From NCBI GenBank assembly GCA_019918135.1, contig WBZZ01001350.1, forward strand, positions 57,501 to 97,500: 40,000 nucleotides of DNA, given 5' to 3'. The notes under the pieces were generated by a model. It was not told the DNA's origin. It did not search any database and worked only from the letters and a program-made list of their open reading frames with translations. Origin of the DNA: Paulinella micropora. Its lineage: Eukaryota > Cercozoa > Imbricatea > Euglyphida > Paulinellidae. Below are positions 30,872 through 38,624 of the stretch, piece after piece. Made by a program: the position numbers and the translations under genes. Positions within the stretch are counted from its first letter, which is position 1. Each line of letters opens with the position of its first letter.

Positions 30872-32105
30872 ACTGGTCTTCTATAAAATTAGCAATAACA
30901 TTAATATTATTACCAGCCCCTGCCGACACAGCCTTTTGTGTGAATGTCAAAACATCATTTGGTGTTAATTGAATATCGTAGGTTCTGAGATTAATCTGTT
31001 GTGTTGATACCCCATTTACATAAAGTTTAAAAATCGGTGTTCCATTCGCTACAGCGGTTGCTTGAGTATCTATATCTACAATTGAAGTTTTGGCATCCAC
31101 ATCGGCAAAACCTGCCCCTGTCAGTGTTCCGTTCAATACCATTCTGACGACATTAGCCTTATTATCTTCATTTGTAATACTTATTAATGAAGGAAAGACA
31201 TTTGAATAATTGGTTAGGCTATTATTGAATAGCGCTTTATTCCTGATACTTAAAATGGGGCTTTCTGTAGTGCTTGTTTTTTCGTCTCCTTCCGCCGTAT
31301 TTGTAATACTTGTATTAATAGTGTTGGCGCCTTCAACGAACAAACTACAACTGGCTGTTTTCAAAATTTGTATTCCAGCACCATTAGCATTAAATATACC
31401 TGCACAGAATGGTAAAGTCGTATTTCGCAGACTAACCCCAGTATGAGCATTTGCGTATTCAATAGTGTGTATTAATTGAAATTCGCCTGTATTCGGATTT
31501 TCAATAGAAAACTTAATAGCACCAAAGCCTAAGTATTGAAATTGAATTTGAAATACGTTTCCCTTACTCCAATCCATTAGTGGCATATCGCCTGTCCCGT
31601 CGCATGGGTCGTCCCAGTTCTTTTGTCTAATAAATGTATCAACTCCTGCTATAGAATGAAGAATGAGCATTCCAACATTATTATCTCTAAAGAAATAGAA
31701 TCCGTTGTTAATATTAGATTCTCCTATTCCGATAAATGATTGATAGCCCTTGGTTTCGTCCGTCGTCCATAAAGCGGTGAAGCGACACATGATTCCCATT
31801 CCAGTTCTGTATTTTATTCTTTTTTTGCTTACCAGAGTAGCAACTGATGCATTATCGGCAGTTGTTCTCAATTCAGCCATATTATCCAAAAATGACACAG
31901 ATGATTTTGTTTCTGTTTTTGTCCATACCCTTGTATTGATGGTATATGGAAAGATTTCCTGTAAAACTGGTGTTAATTGTGCAGTCGTTGTTTCGCCGAA
32001 AGCGGTCTTCATATTATTTGTTTCAATGTGTCCATCATATCCGACTTTGACATTTACAAACTTTTCGTCTGGATTTTGTGCGATTAAATTTCTCTGGTGG
32101 GACAT
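30870..32105 (-). CDS. fibre/receptor-binding-like structural protein, 411 aa
   Basis: The intact frame starts MSHQRNLIAQNPDEKF. The central part is rich in beta-strand patterns: GMGIMCRFTALW, YQSFIGIGES, NGFYFFRDNNVGMLI, NVFQIQFQYLGFGAIKFSIEN, resembling a concanavalin/LamG-type sandwich. The C-terminal part is Asn/Thr-rich (TINTSITNTAEGD) and ends in another beta-rich module (YDIQLTPNDVLTFTQKA). There is no signal peptide or membrane segment. It sits beside the capsid genes on the same strand, so a virion surface role is likely. I do not recognise a named family, so the fibre call is inference from strand content and context. Confidence 0.45.
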   Translation of the reverse strand: MSHQRNLIAQNPDEKFVNVKVGYDGHIETNNMKTAFGETTTAQLTPVLQEIFPYTINTRVWTKTETKSSVSFLDNMAELRTTADNASVATLVSKKRIKYRTGMGIMCRFTALWTTDETKGYQSFIGIGESNINNGFYFFRDNNVGMLILHSIAGVDTFIRQKNWDDPCDGTGDMPLMDWSKGNVFQIQFQYLGFGAIKFSIENPNTGEFQLIHTIEYANAHTGVSLRNTTLPFCAGIFNANGAGIQILKTASCSLFVEGANTINTSITNTAEGDEKTSTTESPILSIRNKALFNNSLTNYSNVFPSLISITNEDNKANVVRMVLNGTLTGAGFADVDAKTSIVDIDTQATAVANGTPIFKLYVNGVSTQQINLRTYDIQLTPNDVLTFTQKAVSAGAGNNINVIANFIEDQ

Positions 32106-32199
32106 TCGCGATCTTTTGCTTTCGTCTTCGACTTTCGCAAAATTCGCAAATGTCGATTACCTATATCGTTAAAATTAAAAAAATATTTTATTAAACATC

Positions 32200-32284
32200 G
32201 ATGTTTGTAACATGTTTTTGTTTTTGAAGTAGTCAAAAACAAAGATACACGAAAGCGAAGCGAAAGTGTGAATTTACAAATATC
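32200..32284. terminator. palindromic element 5, at the capsid gene stop
   Basis: Outer arms GATGTTTGTAA and TTACAAATATC; inner 12-bp stem TTTGTTTTTGA/TCAAAAACAAA (32217-32243). The capsid frame's TGA stop (32283-32285) is formed by the element's end. Confidence 0.65.
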
Positions 32285-33570
32285 AACTCATAAGGATTTC
32301 AATTCCCTTAACAACAATAGTCCTCTGAAGAATAGCATAAGTATAATAATTCAATTGGACTGCTCCCTCCGCACTCCATTCATACCGCCGTTCGGTATCC
32401 AAGGACAGACCAGCCACTTCATAACCCTCTTCTTCTCGCTTGTCATAAAGCGGGCGGTTGTGATCCCAGAAATCAACGTGGAACCAGTTATATTTATACA
32501 CATTAGAGTTCAAAATAGCAGAACCCTTAACTTTTTCCTTCAAAAGCATATAGTCTTCATTGCGGGCGCAAGCGATATCAAACTGCTGAATTCTATTACT
32601 ATCCAAAGTAGTGTAATAAGAAGTAATCTTAGCCTGTGCTCGGTTATCGCAATCAAATGCGGTGTTTGAACTTTCGGTATTATTAAACCCGCTAGTGTAA
32701 ATTCGGCGAATTCTCTCACCCTGCGAGCGGTTCATCTTCAAAACAAATGACTGAGTGCCAGCCGCGAGATTAGTTTTCCAATAGATAGGGTATTCGGTCT
32801 TAAACGAAAAGCCTTCACCCGCAATCTTTTGTTGAACACCGAAGATAACATTCGGGTCTGTTTCAACAGCGAGAAAGAGGTTAAGGTTGGTAATTTCTGC
32901 GGGTGCTGCGGTGGCGGTCGCTCCTGCTGCAACACTAAGGGCATCAGTTCCATAAAATACGGTTTTCTGTGTTCCCTCACAATCCTCAAATCAAGAATTT
33001 CATTAAAACCAATAGTCTTATCAATTTCAAAAATGGTTCCAAAAAGCATGCCTAGTGGAATAGACACATTGATAACGGGAGTTTCGGTGTTACTGGCTCC
33101 ACCTTCAAAATACTTAGCCTCCTCATACTCAACATTAACAAGACTATAGTCTCCAGCAGTGCTATCGGCTAGAGCGATATCATTATGACGACGAGCAGCG
33201 ACAAGTGGTACTTTGTAGCATGTTTGAACTGCTGCTTTTAAAGTATTAACCGCAGCAGCATCAGTAATAGCCTTTCTTTCTGCCACAGTCCCAACGACAA
33301 TCTTTCCAGCATTACACTTTTGGAGCATAGACCCATAACCAGAATTAGCCCCGTGGTTATCCAAAGCCATAAATCTATTATAAGAAATTTCGGGTTTCCA
33401 AATCATCTTAGTGTAATTTCCCACGTGTTGAAGATTACACAGATACTGCCCGCTTCGACTTCGCAGTTCAATTGTCTTAATCATTGACAGGCAGTCCATA
33501 GCAATTCTATTATAATGACCGATTCCTCCAGTCGTCGGTGTGTAGGTAAATCGCAACACATACACTACTT
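32283..33570 (-). pseudogene. major capsid protein, body (double jelly-roll), frameshifted
   Basis: The reading frame begins at about 33570 with FTYTPTTGG, then IAMDCLSMIKTIELRSRSG, TKMIWKPEISYNRFMALD and IPLGMLFG. This is the N-terminal jelly-roll of polinton-like-virus/virophage capsid proteins. Near 32956 the frame changes; the second frame continues with EITNLNLFLAVETDPNVIFG, a NRSQGERIRRIY segment and HVDFWDHNRPLY, and ends ILMS at 32283. Body plus inverted N-terminus total about 490 residues, a normal length for this family. The protein would form the hexon capsomers. The first exonless 5' part is on the opposite strand (33571-33758). Confidence 0.8.
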
Positions 33571-33758
33571 CAAAAACAAAACAAAAATGCATGTCCAATA
33601 TGGAGGAGAGTTGACACACAGCCAAAGTGAACTTATCCGCGGTAAGTATTCGCTTAACAAACTTACTGCCTGCGAAAGTCTTGCGTCTGTTGCGATTAGC
33701 AGTGTTGGAGGAACTGAATCAACTTTTGAAATTCCTACTCGTCCTTTGAACCTTGCGA
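33571..33758 (+). pseudogene. inverted N-terminus of the major capsid gene
   Basis: The plus strand has an A-rich leader, ATG at 33587, and then a frame with GKYSLNKLTACESLASVAIS and STFEIPTRPLNLAR. An N-terminal FEIP...N..R stretch is what precedes the first jelly-roll strand in these capsid proteins, and it is missing from the minus-strand body. Beyond 33758 the plus strand reads into sequence that, on the minus strand, is a TATA-like promoter. The simplest reading is a 190-bp inversion of leader plus codons 1-57. Confidence 0.65.
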
Positions 33759-33771
33759 GGAGATTAATACA

Positions 33772-33786
33772 CGAAATATATTTATA
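33772..33786 (-). promoter_or_regulatory. TATA-like promoter of the capsid gene
   Basis: The minus strand reads TATAAATATATTTCG about 15-30 bases outside the inverted capsid leader. It is correctly placed for the capsid gene if the inversion is undone, and now faces the wrong end of the segment. Confidence 0.45.
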
Positions 33787-33810
33787 GAAAAAAAATAATT
33801 CTAAAATTAA

Positions 33811-34527
33811 TTATCTCGCCTTTAGCAAATTGAAGAATGAATTAAATAAACTAAAATAATTAGTTTCACGATAAACCAGTAATCTCATAACTATTCCCAA
33901 ACCATTAAGATTTATTGCTTGGTCGTTTTCGTATGTCAAGTAAAACCTAAATACATTGTTTGAACTTGCGGACAATGTTTTACCATACTTAGACCCGCTT
34001 CTATCATAGATAACGGAGCCAAAAGGAATTTCGTTGGCAGTGTATATTTCTTGTAGCACATGATTATCTCGTTCATTCACTAAGTCTGATTGAAGATACA
34101 AAGTTTTTTCACCAGTTAGAATAATTACATTTGGCGATTTAATTAAATCATTAGCAAAGAAATATGTTGAGTTTCTATCAAACCCCATAACCTCGTGAAT
34201 GCGGGTATCGGCATCAAATATAAACCGCGGTTGAATACCTTTATTCTCTGACACACTGAATGTTAATTTGCCGTCCTCTGGTTCTATGTTGGTATTATCA
34301 CTGGATACCACATAAGTATAATTATTTGGGCTGTCTGCGGTTAGCACCTCAGATAGTTTATTTTTTAAGTTGTTCATTGTGTAGTTGCCATCAGGTATTG
34401 TAATTAAAGCCTCATATCCGTCTTCACTAAGCGTAAAGGTATTATATGGTGAAGCAACAGAGCAATACGACTTCGGCACATAGATATGAAGAATTTTACA
34501 ATGTGTGGGATTGTCTAGTCCCTTCAT
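33811..34527 (-). CDS. penton-type minor capsid protein, 238 aa
   Basis: The frame begins MKGLDNPTHCKILHIYVPKSYCSV; IPKSYY-like words, then NTFTLSEDG, ITIPDGNYTMNNLKNKLSEV, DGKLTFSV and HEVMGFDRN follow. This order (PKSYY, PxGNYxxxxLxxxL, LGF-type turn) is the hallmark of the single jelly-roll minor capsid (penton) protein of Polintons and polinton-like viruses, which occupies the five-fold vertices. The frame is intact. It precedes the capsid gene on the same strand with a gap that contains only the capsid promoter. Confidence 0.75.
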   Translation of the reverse strand: MKGLDNPTHCKILHIYVPKSYCSVASPYNTFTLSEDGYEALITIPDGNYTMNNLKNKLSEVLTADSPNNYTYVVSSDNTNIEPEDGKLTFSVSENKGIQPRFIFDADTRIHEVMGFDRNSTYFFANDLIKSPNVIILTGEKTLYLQSDLVNERDNHVLQEIYTANEIPFGSVIYDRSGSKYGKTLSASSNNVFRFYLTYENDQAINLNGLGIVMRLLVYRETNYFSLFNSFFNLLKAR

Positions 34528-34637
34528 ATTAACTTCGTGTGTAAAGTCGCTGTCCGTGCCAGTTATTCTATTTTTACTATTTATTTAATAGATGCCCGAA
34601 CTTCTCCCACCTTTATACTCCATTGATATTCAAAACT

Positions 34638-34688
34638 CCGCACTTTCGTCTTCGACTTTCGTGCGGTTAATCTATTATATATAATAGA
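34638..34688. repeat. hairpins upstream of the penton gene
   Basis: CCGCAC...GTGCGG flanks a TTTCGTCTTCGACTTTC loop, and a second palindrome TCTATTATATATAATAGA (34671-34688) follows. They lie between the penton start and palindromic element 7. The TTTCGTCTTCGACTTTCG word recurs at 32119-32137. Confidence 0.55.
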
Positions 34689-34731
34689 TAGATATCGTTT
34701 CCTATATTATTAAATATATATATTTTTTTAC

Positions 34732-34787
34732 GATGTTTATGAGCAAGCAAAAATGAGCGTAGCGAATGAAAGCGATGCTCATAAAAA
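34732..34787. terminator. palindromic element 7, at the protease stop
   Basis: Arms TTTATGAGCA (34736-34745) and TGCTCATAAA (34776-34785), beginning with the shared GATGTTTAT. The loop has gagcgtagcgaatgaaagc. The TGA stop of the protease (34779-34781) lies in the arm. Confidence 0.65.
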
Positions 34788-35756
34788 GGTGTCAAAGCCA
34801 TAGCCATTCTGTGCTTTTAATTTCTCCGCTTCTTCTTCTTTTAAGTCTGTATAGCCACTGGCGAATTTAAATCGCACTCCTTTCGCCCGCTCCATTAAAA
34901 AGCGCATAGCAAACCATCCGCATGTGTCGCTTGTATCAGATTGCTGTTTTACTTGATTAACCTTCATTAACAAATAACTATCGGGGTTGCTTTTATCTAT
35001 TAGTTGTTTCATTTGTTGTTGAAAGTCTTCCGTTGGTTGGTAAAGCGCTAAAGGGTCATACACTTCAACACTCCTGTCTTTATCTAGACTTATCCATACT
35101 GCCATCCAGTGCTGTCCTTTTTTGTTGCTAGGGTCTGTATTCATAATAAATCCGTATCGCTTTCTGCTTCCTGGCTTCAACTTGTAGATTTCATCGCTCG
35201 CTATCGCTCCGAGATACCATCCATATTTCTTCATTATGTCATCTATTTCATTAGTCATTAGTCCCCGATATTTATCAACTACACTCTCATTCGTTTCACT
35301 CGTTCCCGTTTGTTGATAAACACCGTCCATGGGTTTTTCAATATTGCTCTCCCCATCGATGTTTACAAACCGCTCGGGAGTCGAAGGCGGGAGAGCGGAT
35401 TTGTGAATATCATCTGGTTGCTGTGGCTCTGGCTCTGGTTGCTGTGGCTCCGCGACGCTCGGGGGTAGCGGTTGGGGCATCCCCTCGTCAATGTTCAATT
35501 CTGTTGAAACTTGTTTATCCACATTTGGGTCTATTGTCATTTTGCTAGTTAGAGTGTTCACAAAGTCCTTTTTGTTCATTGTGTGTTTCCAATCTTTGCG
35601 GGATAGATATTTTTTAATTGTTTTTATTGAAAATACCTTATCCATTAATTCTTCTAATGTCTTCGCTCCACTCCCTTTTTGTTTATAATCTCCAATATTT
35701 TGGAGATACCCCATAAACTCTTCATATCTAGCATAATCCGCTATTCTTCTTTTCAC
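34779..35756 (-). CDS. adenain-like cysteine protease (capsid maturation), 325 aa
   Basis: The C-terminal half carries the Ulp1/adenain (C48/C5-type) triad: His216 in GQHWMAVW, Asp234 in VEVYDPL, Cys279 in DTCGWFAMRF, with Gln272 seven residues before the Cys as the oxyanion residue. His-Asp spacing (18) and Gln-Cys spacing (7) are close to adenovirus protease. The enzyme would process virion precursors. The N-terminus (1-85) is helical; residues about 95-165 are a Pro/Gln-rich linker partly encoded by two palindromic elements. Numbering uses a GTG at 35756 that overlaps the upstream gene's TGA stop. The first in-frame ATG is codon 15 (35714), so the true start may be there. The frame is intact. 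Confidence 0.8.
   Translation of the reverse strand: MKRRIADYARYEEFMGYLQNIGDYKQKGSGAKTLEELMDKVFSIKTIKKYLSRKDWKHTMNKKDFVNTLTSKMTIDPNVDKQVSTELNIDEGMPQPLPPSVAEPQQPEPEPQQPDDIHKSALPPSTPERFVNIDGESNIEKPMDGVYQQTGTSETNESVVDKYRGLMTNEIDDIMKKYGWYLGAIASDEIYKLKPGSRKRYGFIMNTDPSNKKGQHWMAVWISLDKDRSVEVYDPLALYQPTEDFQQQMKQLIDKSNPDSYLLMKVNQVKQQSDTSDTCGWFAMRFLMERAKGVRFKFASGYTDLKEEEAEKLKAQNGYGFDTFL
35267..35325. repeat. palindromic element 8, in frame in the protease
   Basis: GATATTTATCAAC and GTTGATAAACACC arms; the loop (actctcattcg...cactcg) matches element 3. On the minus strand it encodes about residues 144-163, GVYQQTGTSETNESVVDKY. Confidence 0.75.
35358..35411. repeat. palindromic element 9, in frame in the protease
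   Basis: GATGTTTACAAACCGCTC pairs with GAGCGGATTTGTGAATATC with small mismatches. It encodes residues about 115-133 (IHKSALPPSTPERFVNI) in the linker. Termini GATGTTT/AATATC match the intergenic elements. Confidence 0.7.
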
Positions 35757-36937
35757 ATTTTGCTCTTCATTTCCAACATCAATATTAAACCTATGTCAAT
35801 AATCCACTTTGAAGTGTCTTTGTAGCTTAATTTTTTATGACCTTCACTATCTAGTCTCTTTTTTAAAGCCTGTGCTAACTCTTTTATAGTAATGTTTGGG
35901 TGATAAGTTTTTGAAAATCCAGAGATTAAAAAATAGTTAAATATTAAATGGTCAAAATGCTTACCCTTTTCTTCTGCTTTCTTTTCTTCCTTTTCAAGTT
36001 TTTCTTTATATTCTTCTGCTAACTTTTTCTGTTCTTCTAAAGATGTTGCTGTGGCTATAGCCGTCTGAATATCCTGACTGGCTTTTTGTAAGTCTTTACG
36101 ACTCATCTTTTTTATGAAACTATCTGTATATCCTGCTAATTTCAGTGTTTCAATATCTTTCTGCTTTTGCTTTTTCTCTTCCTCATATTGTTCTTTTGTT
36201 TTCAATGGTGCTTCATTTCCTAAATTATCTATTGGTGGTGCTTGTGGCGGTGCTCCAAATGGTGGAGCTAATTGTGGTGCTTGTGGCGGGGTTCCTAATT
36301 GTGGTGCTTGTGCTTGTTGTGGCTGTCCATATTGCGGTGGCATAATATATTGATATTGCGGTGGCGGTGGTAATGCTTGTATTCTATTTTTTCTGTCTTC
36401 TTCACAATTTACATCTTCTATGAGTTTTTGCTCCCTTCTTAGTTCTCTGTCTTTTTGTTCTTGTCGTTCCTTGATATCGGATAGTTCATTGCGGTGTATC
36501 CTTGCCAACTCATCCCGCCTTTCCTTAGTATCTGCGTCTACGCGACGCTCTTGCCTCTTCTTCTCCTCTTCTAAATCCTCCCTTGCTTTCTTTTCTTTTT
36601 TCTCTATATCCTCAATACCCTCATACTTTTCCTTTCTGAGTTTGTCTAAGTGGTCATTAATGGCTGTTCTCGTATTCTGCTCAATCTCCGACAGGCTTTG
36701 AACTTTTCTTAAATCCTCCTTCTTTTCTTTTTTCTTTGCTTTTGGAGTATCGCCACGCTTATTTGGTCTGCTTAAGTATTTCACAAAAATTTTAACAATT
36801 TGACGTGTGCTCATATAATTTGTTTTCTTGCCAAAATTAAGATAATATTTTTTGCCCTTCTGGATAATGTAAGGCCTACCGCTTTTATTTCTATAAACAC
36901 GCGGTGGTCTCATCTTCCTTGCTTTCTTGACTGCCAT
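35753..36937 (-). CDS. long coiled-coil virion-associated protein, 394 aa
   Basis: The N-terminal 60 residues are basic with YRNKSGRPYIIQKGKKYYLNF. A long charged helix follows (about residues 70-185, Glu/Lys/Arg heptads), then a Pro/Gln/Ala-rich segment (about 190-240, QAPQL repeats), another charged helix and a C-terminal globular region (HFDHLIFNYFLISGFSKTYH). Similar basic-N-terminus plus coiled-coil proteins occur next to the protease in polinton-like viruses, but I cannot name the family. The stop overlaps the protease GTG, which suggests co-expression. The frame is intact. Confidence 0.6.
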   Translation of the reverse strand: MAVKKARKMRPPRVYRNKSGRPYIIQKGKKYYLNFGKKTNYMSTRQIVKIFVKYLSRPNKRGDTPKAKKKEKKEDLRKVQSLSEIEQNTRTAINDHLDKLRKEKYEGIEDIEKKEKKAREDLEEEKKRQERRVDADTKERRDELARIHRNELSDIKERQEQKDRELRREQKLIEDVNCEEDRKNRIQALPPPPQYQYIMPPQYGQPQQAQAPQLGTPPQAPQLAPPFGAPPQAPPIDNLGNEAPLKTKEQYEEEKKQKQKDIETLKLAGYTDSFIKKMSRKDLQKASQDIQTAIATATSLEEQKKLAEEYKEKLEKEEKKAEEKGKHFDHLIFNYFLISGFSKTYHPNITIKELAQALKKRLDSEGHKKLSYKDTSKWIIDIGLILMLEMKSKM

Positions 36938-36939
36938 TG

Positions 36940-37007
36940 CTTTTCTAAATTCACACTTTCGCTTCGCTTTTCGTAAATCTCAAACTCGTTTGAGATATTT
37001 TAGAAAA
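36940..37007. repeat. palindromic element 10, before the coiled-coil gene
   Basis: Arms TTTTCTAAA (36941-36949) and TTTAGAAAA (36998-37007); inner hairpin ATCTCAAA-CTCG-TTTGAGAT and a cacactttcgcttcgctttt loop as in element 5. It lies immediately upstream of the gene's ATG. Confidence 0.65.
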
Positions 37008-37058
37008 TCGTTTTAACACTTATATATTATTAAGGCAAAAAATAATTTTATCTTTTAC

Positions 37059-37121
37059 GATGTTTGAGAATAAACAAAAAATCTGGCGATTAGCCAGATA
37101 GAAGTGAAATTCTCAAATATC
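37059..37121. terminator. palindromic element 11, at the pX-like gene stop
   Basis: Arms GATGTTTGAGAAT and ATTCTCAAATATC (13 bp, one G-T pair), inner ATCTGGC-GATTA-GCCAGAT identical to element 2. The stop codon of the pX-like gene (TAG, 37121-37123) begins at its end. Confidence 0.75.
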
Positions 37122-37411
37122 TAGAACTTCAATGCACCTCGCCCACTCTGCTTACCATATCCAAGTTTCGCAGCGGTAGACCCGATACGAGACGCATATG
37201 GAACCCCGACATCACCAAGGGCATTCGCGGTCTTTGAAATAATCTTGTTATCACGAAGAAATTTATTCACTGCCATTGCCGTCTTACCAACCTTCGCCCA
37301 GTTAATTTTACCGCCTGCTTGTCCCTTGCCCCCTTGCTTTTGCACAGCACGTAGTGCGTGCCCCCGCTTCGCTGGGGTCTTTCGTCCAGTTTTCTTTTTG
37401 CCTCCAGCCAT
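37121..37411 (-). CDS. pX-like basic virion protein, 96 aa
   Basis: The protein begins MAGGKKKTGRKTPAKRGH and is strongly basic. The second half has KINWAKVGKTAMAVNKFLRDNKIISK and GYGKQSGRGALKF, an amphipathic helix followed by a Gly/Arg-rich end. Small proteins with 'NKFLRDNKIIS...YG...GRG' are found near the capsid genes in polinton-like viruses and virophages and are compared with adenovirus core protein X or VI. It probably binds DNA or membranes in the virion. The frame is intact. Upstream is an AT-rich box (tattatatattcat on the minus strand). Confidence 0.6.
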   Translation of the reverse strand: MAGGKKKTGRKTPAKRGHALRAVQKQGGKGQAGGKINWAKVGKTAMAVNKFLRDNKIISKTANALGDVGVPYASRIGSTAAKLGYGKQSGRGALKF

Positions 37412-37569
37412 ATTGGTGCTTGAGTTAATTGTTCGTTTGCCGATTGTTGGAATGACTTCAACACGAGTTGTTTTTACTACCGTAAAAGATAGATGAATAT
37501 ATAATACAGAAAAATAATTATTTACAAATTTTTTTACTTAAGTCTAAAATTATTCACCTTGTGATAATT

Positions 37570-37589
37570 GCTTATCGCATGCGATAAGC
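37570..37589. terminator. perfect 20-bp palindrome at the ATPase stop
   Basis: GCTTATCGCATGCGATAAGC is a perfect palindrome and contains the TAA stop of the ATPase remnant. Its place fits the gene-end hairpin pattern of this block. Confidence 0.7.
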
Positions 37590-38165
37590 TAAATTAAAAT
37601 TCTTCCGTAAACCATCATCAACACTTGAGACATAAAGAAAATTAAATCGTTCCTTTGTGCTGTCGTGATACTTTTGAAGAAAGTAATCAAAATCAAAAGA
37701 TAGGTCTAAATGTTTATACACGAGTTCCATTTTGTCCTGAGACTGGCCTGGAAAGATTAATAAATAATCTGCTTAATGGCTTCTGGTCGTAGGTCGTTCA
37801 AATACTGACTTGACATAATCACCTTTGATTTATAGTGTCTGTTCTTTTTTAACAAATCACTTACGGACTTGTCTCTTAGTCCACTTCCTAAATCGTCCAA
37901 AACAAAAACAACCTCTGGTGAAATATACTTGCTTGGTCGTTCTTTGGTGCCTCCTTTATCTGTTTCTTTTCTTTTCCAAAGTATAAAAATTGTGGTTTCT
38001 CTATTTCCTCTTCATCTTTGATTTCTCCTTCGTGTATATCTCCATCTTGATGGAGATTTTTGTCAAAACGCTTTACGGTAAGTTTGTGGACAAGGACCGA
38101 AAAAACACAATATCTAACTTGTCTTCCGTTGCCAGTCATTTTCGCCTTGATGCTTCCCAAATCAA
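37572..38165 (-). pseudogene. genome-packaging ATPase (A32/FtsK-HerA type), broken
   Basis: The minus strand has VVFVLDDLGSGL, a Walker-B-type segment, followed by NRHYKSKVIMSSQYLNDLRP and, in a shifted frame, GQSQDKMELVYKHLDLSFDF, FNFLYVSSVDDGLRKNFN and a stop. These are the C-terminal motifs of polinton-like-virus packaging ATPases, which pump DNA into the capsid. Frame changes are seen at about 37757 and 37900. A further frame (37888-38160) covers an acidic linker carrying the palindrome ATCTCCATCTTGATGGAGAT (38038-38057). I found no P-loop (GxxGxGKT), so the N-terminus is lost or too degraded to read. Confidence 0.7.
38038..38057. repeat. 9-bp hairpin in the ATPase remnant
   Basis: ATCTCCATCTTGATGGAGAT: same geometry (9-bp arms, TT loop, ATCTC...GAGAT ends) as the inner hairpin of elements 1 and 3, but with a different middle sequence. 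Confidence 0.6.
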
Positions 38166-38319
38166 TTTGGGGAATTTTTCAAGTCCAACAACCAGACAAC
38201 TATCCGTTTATGACTGTTTACTTGAAGACTCGCGACACTATCCGTTTGAGAACGGCAGACCTCACAATTTACGTTCTACGCTTGATCGTATGTTGCACCC
38301 AAGCCTGCAATGAGTTCGA

Positions 38320-38624
38320 AATTATGTAAATAAACGAAGTGACCTCTCTACTATTTACTTGTTTTTCACCTGCTCACTCAGAGTCAGGACTCAAAGCAGC
38401 CATAGTGTTCTTATAAAGAATTAGTTGTATCTGCCTACTTGAAGAGTTGTATACAAACTCACACAACCCCGACATTACTTCTTGGAGAGCGTGAGGGTAA
38501 GGGTATATGTTTTGAGTTGTGCTTTCTTATGTTTCACAAAATAGTATTAGATGGCGTAACATATCATATGTTATAGGACTGGCAGTAACTTGCATATTAA
38601 TTTACTTTGTTCCAGGGGAGTGTT
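38320..38624. other. right flank of the viral block
   Basis: No gene or repeat is recognised. It ends at a TGTTGGAAC LTR edge. Confidence 0.4.

Larger units (their letters stand above)
28205..38623. mobile_element. endogenous polinton-like virus block
   Basis: Protein-primed family B DNA polymerase, major capsid, penton-type minor capsid, adenain-like protease, pX-like protein and packaging ATPase occur together, which defines a Polinton/polinton-like-virus gene set. Base composition is markedly AT-rich compared with its flanks. Genes are compact and intron-free. Several are broken. No integrase and no terminal inverted repeats of the virus were found; the block instead lies between two outward-oriented LTR edges (28204 and 38625). 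The exact viral termini are unknown. Confidence 0.8.

Noticed and set aside
32829..33149. Plus-strand frame of 106 codons with a Cys/Gly run
   Set aside because: It overlaps the capsid gene on the other strand; the capsid motifs explain the sequence.
36114..36701. Plus-strand Cys/Gly/Ala-rich and Ser-rich frames
   Set aside because: Shadows of the Pro/Gln/Ala-rich and coiled-coil parts of the minus-strand gene.
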